Shown here piece after piece: positions 61,716 to 64,000 of a stretch of DNA of 64,000 nt; position 1 is the stretch's first letter, and every line of letters begins with the position of its first letter. The stretch lies in the NCBI GenBank assembly GCA_020027875.1, contig JAHRHA010000008.1:1-64000 (forward strand). Reading direction: 5' to 3'. The notes beneath the pieces are model-generated. The model saw nothing but the letters and a program-made list of their open reading frames with translations, had not been told where the DNA came from and did not search any database. Made by a program: the position numbers and the translations under genes. The DNA is from Micromonosporaceae bacterium. Lineage in GTDB: Bacteria; Actinomycetota; Actinomycetes; Mycobacteriales; Micromonosporaceae.

Positions 61716-63296
61716 ATGCTTCGGTGCAGCGTACGCGTGGCGATGCTCGCCGGCGTCCTGTTGACCGTTGGGTGCACCGCGGTGCCCGTTGCTCCTGGCC
61801 CGACTCCTACCCCGGCGTCGACGCCGGGCCCGGCTCAGGCGCCGCCGCGTACGGCCTTGCCGGCCGAAAACACCACCGTGGTGACGGGTAACGGCGCCGC
61901 GGAGTTGGCGCTCGTGACCAGCAGGTCGCTATACCTCCACGCTCCCGCCGTCGTGCTGGCCGGCGAGGGGGACGAGGCCAGCCTGGCCACGGCGACCTCC
62001 GCCGCGACGAAACTCGGCGTTCCGGTGCTTCTCACGCCGGGGTCCGGCAGCGCGACAGCGAGCGCGGCCGCGGACCTGCGCACCGAGCTGAGCCGGCTCG
62101 CACCACAGACTGTCGTGACCGTAGGCGCGGCGGCGACGCTCTGGACGCAGGGTGTTCCGTTGATCGCCTCCGGCGACACCGGTTCCCCGACACCGTCCGC
62201 CGGCGCGGACACGATCGTGCTGGAACCGGGAGATGGTGTGGCGTTACCGGATGTCACGCCCGCGGCACCGCTTGACGAGTTGCTGGTCCTCGCGCTCGAT
62301 CAGCCCGCCAGCAGGGCTGCGACGGCGACCGCGCGGGCCAGCGGCGCTCGCGTCCTGCTGGTCGCCAACCCCGACCCCCGTACCAATGACGACGTGATCA
62401 AGGCATTGGCCGGCCAGTCGACGGCACGGGTCCTGGCGTTGGGTACCGAATTCGGCCCGGCTGACCGGCTGCGACGTCGAATTGACACCGCGGCGAATGG
62501 CACCCTGCTGCCCGGCGGTGGCCAGGTGCTCTTCCCCGGCCGCCGCATGGTCGCCCTTTACGGCCACCCGGGCGACTCCGGCCTGGGCTCGCTGGGTGAG
62601 CAGTCCCTCAGCGCGGCCATCACTCGGGCGCGAAAGGTAGCAGCCAGCTACAGCTCCTTAGTGAAAGAACCGGTTGTGCCCGCCTTTGAGATCATCGCGA
62701 CCGTGGCGTCCAGCGCGGCCGGAGCCGATGGCAACTACTCCAGCGAGTCCACAATCGCGCACCTGCGGCCGTGGGTCGACGCCGCGCGAAGGGCCGGCAT
62801 CTACGTTGTGCTCGACCTGCAGCCGGGGCGCACCGATTTCCTCACCCAGGCCAAGCTGTACACGCCGCTGCTGACGCAGCCGCACGTGGGCCTTGCCCTG
62901 GATCCGGAGTGGCGTTTGAAGGCCGGTCAACGACACTTGGTGCAGATCGGCTCGGTGAGCGCAGCGGAAATCAACAAGACGGCCGCCTGGCTGGCCGACC
63001 TCACTCGCCAACACAACCTGCCGCAGAAGGTACTGATGCTGCATCAGTTCCGGCTCGACATGATCACAAACCGAGCAAGCGTAGACACCAGCTACGACGA
63101 ACTGCGGGTGGTCATCCACGCCGACGGATTCGGCACCCGAGGGCAGAAATTCGACACGTGGAGAAACATGCACGTGAAGCCGCCGCCGAACGTGTGGTGG
63201 GGTTGGAAGAATTTCTACGACGAGGACCGGCCTACGTTCACGCCCCGGCAGACCGTCGCAGTTGCGCCATCGCCCGTCTTCATTTCCTACCAGTGA
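61716..63296 (+). CDS. lipoprotein with cell-wall-binding-like region and C-terminal barrel-like domain
   Basis: A 526-residue lipoprotein: lipobox LTVG-Cys20 then a Pro/Thr-rich spacer (24-48). Residues 55-280 follow the logic of cell-wall-binding type 2 repeats: APAVVLAGEGDEASLATATS, AATKLGVPVLLTPGSGS, LSRLAPQTVVTVGAAATLW and GADTIVLEPG. The C-terminal 230 residues look like a TIM-barrel hydrolase-like domain (IAHLRPWVDAARRAGIYVVL then DLQPGRTDFL, HVGLALDPEWRL, VLMLHQFRLDMI). Two conserved acidic residues (DLQPG and LALDPEW) could be catalytic. Likely surface-anchored. I know no described function for this pairing. Confidence 0.75.
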   Translation: MLRCSVRVAMLAGVLLTVGCTAVPVAPGPTPTPASTPGPAQAPPRTALPAENTTVVTGNGAAELALVTSRSLYLHAPAVVLAGEGDEASLATATSAATKLGVPVLLTPGSGSATASAAADLRTELSRLAPQTVVTVGAAATLWTQGVPLIASGDTGSPTPSAGADTIVLEPGDGVALPDVTPAAPLDELLVLALDQPASRAATATARASGARVLLVANPDPRTNDDVIKALAGQSTARVLALGTEFGPADRLRRRIDTAANGTLLPGGGQVLFPGRRMVALYGHPGDSGLGSLGEQSLSAAITRARKVAASYSSLVKEPVVPAFEIIATVASSAAGADGNYSSESTIAHLRPWVDAARRAGIYVVLDLQPGRTDFLTQAKLYTPLLTQPHVGLALDPEWRLKAGQRHLVQIGSVSAAEINKTAAWLADLTRQHNLPQKVLMLHQFRLDMITNRASVDTSYDELRVVIHADGFGTRGQKFDTWRNMHVKPPPNVWWGWKNFYDEDRPTFTPRQTVAVAPSPVFISYQ

Positions 63297-63320
63297 GTCG
63301 GGGAACCGCCCCGGCGGGAC

Positions 63321-64000
63321 TTACATCTCTTGATCGGTCGGTCGGATGAGCATCTCGTTGACGGCGACATGTCGCGGGCGGGTGACGATGTAGGTGATCG
63401 CGTCGGCGATGTCCTCGGCCTGCAGCCGCTCCATCGCCGCGAATCGCTGGCGCAGGCCCTCCTGGACCTCGGGCCTGTTGTGGCTGGCCAATTCCGTCGC
63501 AACTGCTCCAGGCTCAACGAGCGACACACGGACGTGGCGCTTGGTGACCTCCTGCCGGAGCGATTCACTGAACGCGCCAACGCCGTGCTTGGTCGCGTTG
63601 TAGACGCCGCTGCCGTTGCGCGCTTGCCGCCCCGCGACGGAGCTGATGTTCACCATGTCGGCCACCCGGCGAGGGCTGTCCTCGGCCGCCCGCGACAGAT
63701 GCGGCAGCGCCGCATGCGCACAGTAGAGCAGACCTAGCACGTTGAGCTGCACCATCAGTTGCCACTCTGTGATCGGCGCGCCGACGATCGGGCCCAGCAG
63801 CATGACACCGGCGTTGTTGACCAGCGTGTCGAGCCGGCCGAACTCGGCGACCGTACGCTCAACCACGTCGCTGGCCTGGTGCTCGTCGGTCACATCCGTC
63901 TCCAGAACCAGCGCCGTGCCGCCCCGTTCGCGGATGGTCGCGGCCAGCGTGTCCAGCCGGTCCTTGCGCCGCGCCGCCACCGCCACGGCGGCACCCTCCG
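63321..64000 (-). CDS. short-chain dehydrogenase/reductase (5' end outside window)
   Basis: An SDR oxidoreductase open to the window edge, so its Gly-rich NAD(P) motif lies outside. In frame at the edge is EGAAVAVAARRKDRL, the usual strand 2 with an Arg pair that favours NADP. Then come DTLVNNAGVMLLGPI (NNAG), VNISSVAGRQ and VYNATKHGVGAFSESLRQEV (Tyr and Lys of the YxxxK site), and a PGAVATEL. It is convergent with the lipoprotein gene, 24 bases apart. YdfG-like oxidoreductases are the nearest type; the substrate is unknown. Confidence 0.92.
   Translation of the reverse strand, partial: EGAAVAVAARRKDRLDTLAATIRERGGTALVLETDVTDEHQASDVVERTVAEFGRLDTLVNNAGVMLLGPIVGAPITEWQLMVQLNVLGLLYCAHAALPHLSRAAEDSPRRVADMVNISSVAGRQARNGSGVYNATKHGVGAFSESLRQEVTKRHVRVSLVEPGAVATELASHNRPEVQEGLRQRFAAMERLQAEDIADAITYIVTRPRHVAVNEMLIRPTDQEM

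Noticed and set aside
1-64000. CRISPR arrays, tRNA or rRNA genes, insertion sequences, phage integrases
   Set aside because: No regularly spaced repeats, cloverleaf patterns or transposase/integrase motifs were noticed by reading. A tRNAscan-type search could still find one.

Overview
The window is high-GC (roughly 68-70% by eye) actinobacterial chromosomal DNA. Codon use dominated by G/C third positions, GTG starts, stop/start overlaps of the ATGA/GTGA type and gene content (DUF222-type HNH nuclease remnant, ECF42 sigma factor with a DGPF partner, GH15 enzymes, DUF6325, DUF4383, DUF1761) point to a filamentous actinomycete. A Micromonosporaceae-like host is my inference. I saw no rRNA, tRNA, CRISPR array, transposase or integrase.

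Layout. 1-1.7 kb: end of a MacB/LolD-type ABC ATPase and its permease. 1.8-8.5 kb: an eight-gene minus-strand operon for a mannitol-type phosphotransferase system (DeoR regulator, PfkB sugar-phosphate kinase, separate EIIC, EIIB and EIIA, a zinc polyol dehydrogenase, HPr, Enzyme I). It carries both sugar-specific and general PTS proteins. 8.9-10.6 kb: a DGPF/YciI protein and an ECF42 sigma factor. 10.7-13.9 kb: a CNNM/CorC-type membrane protein convergent with a GH15 glycosidase. 14-18.9 kb: gene scraps and a perfect 15-bp inverted repeat, then amidase, TrpB2-like and acyl-CoA ligase genes. 19-24.7 kb: CHRD protein, isochorismatase-like hydrolase, SRPBCC protein, a membrane beta-propeller and small unknown genes, one frame-broken. 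25-28.2 kb: a second GH15 gene co-directional with an MFS exporter.

28.4-34.4 kb is a gene graveyard. HNH nuclease, dihydrofolate reductase-like, AlkD, pullulanase, QueA and a beta-propeller protein all lack their 5' ends, and they meet head to head at three junctions. The same kind of decay appears on a small scale at 8.6, 14.0-14.3 and 22.9-23.5 kb.

34.3-48.9 kb: a PadR-FAD monooxygenase operon with a readable promoter/operator; a BchE-like B12-radical SAM gene facing a TetR gene across a perfect 18-bp palindrome; an HD-GYP/LuxR fusion; hydrolases; and a signalling pair made of a cyclic-nucleotide-domain histidine kinase and a response regulator fused to a thioredoxin-reductase-like flavoprotein. 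48.9-53.5 kb: a TetR gene and a heterodimeric ABC exporter with one degenerate ATP site. 53.5-56.4 kb: acyl-CoA dehydrogenase and DUF4383 genes divergent from a TetR gene that is bracketed by 16-bp inverted repeats. 56.5-60.4 kb: a four-gene glycan cluster (two glycosyltransferases, acetyltransferase, coiled-coil methyltransferase). 60.7-64 kb: an alpha/beta hydrolase, a lipoprotein with a cell-wall-binding-like region, and a partial SDR enzyme.
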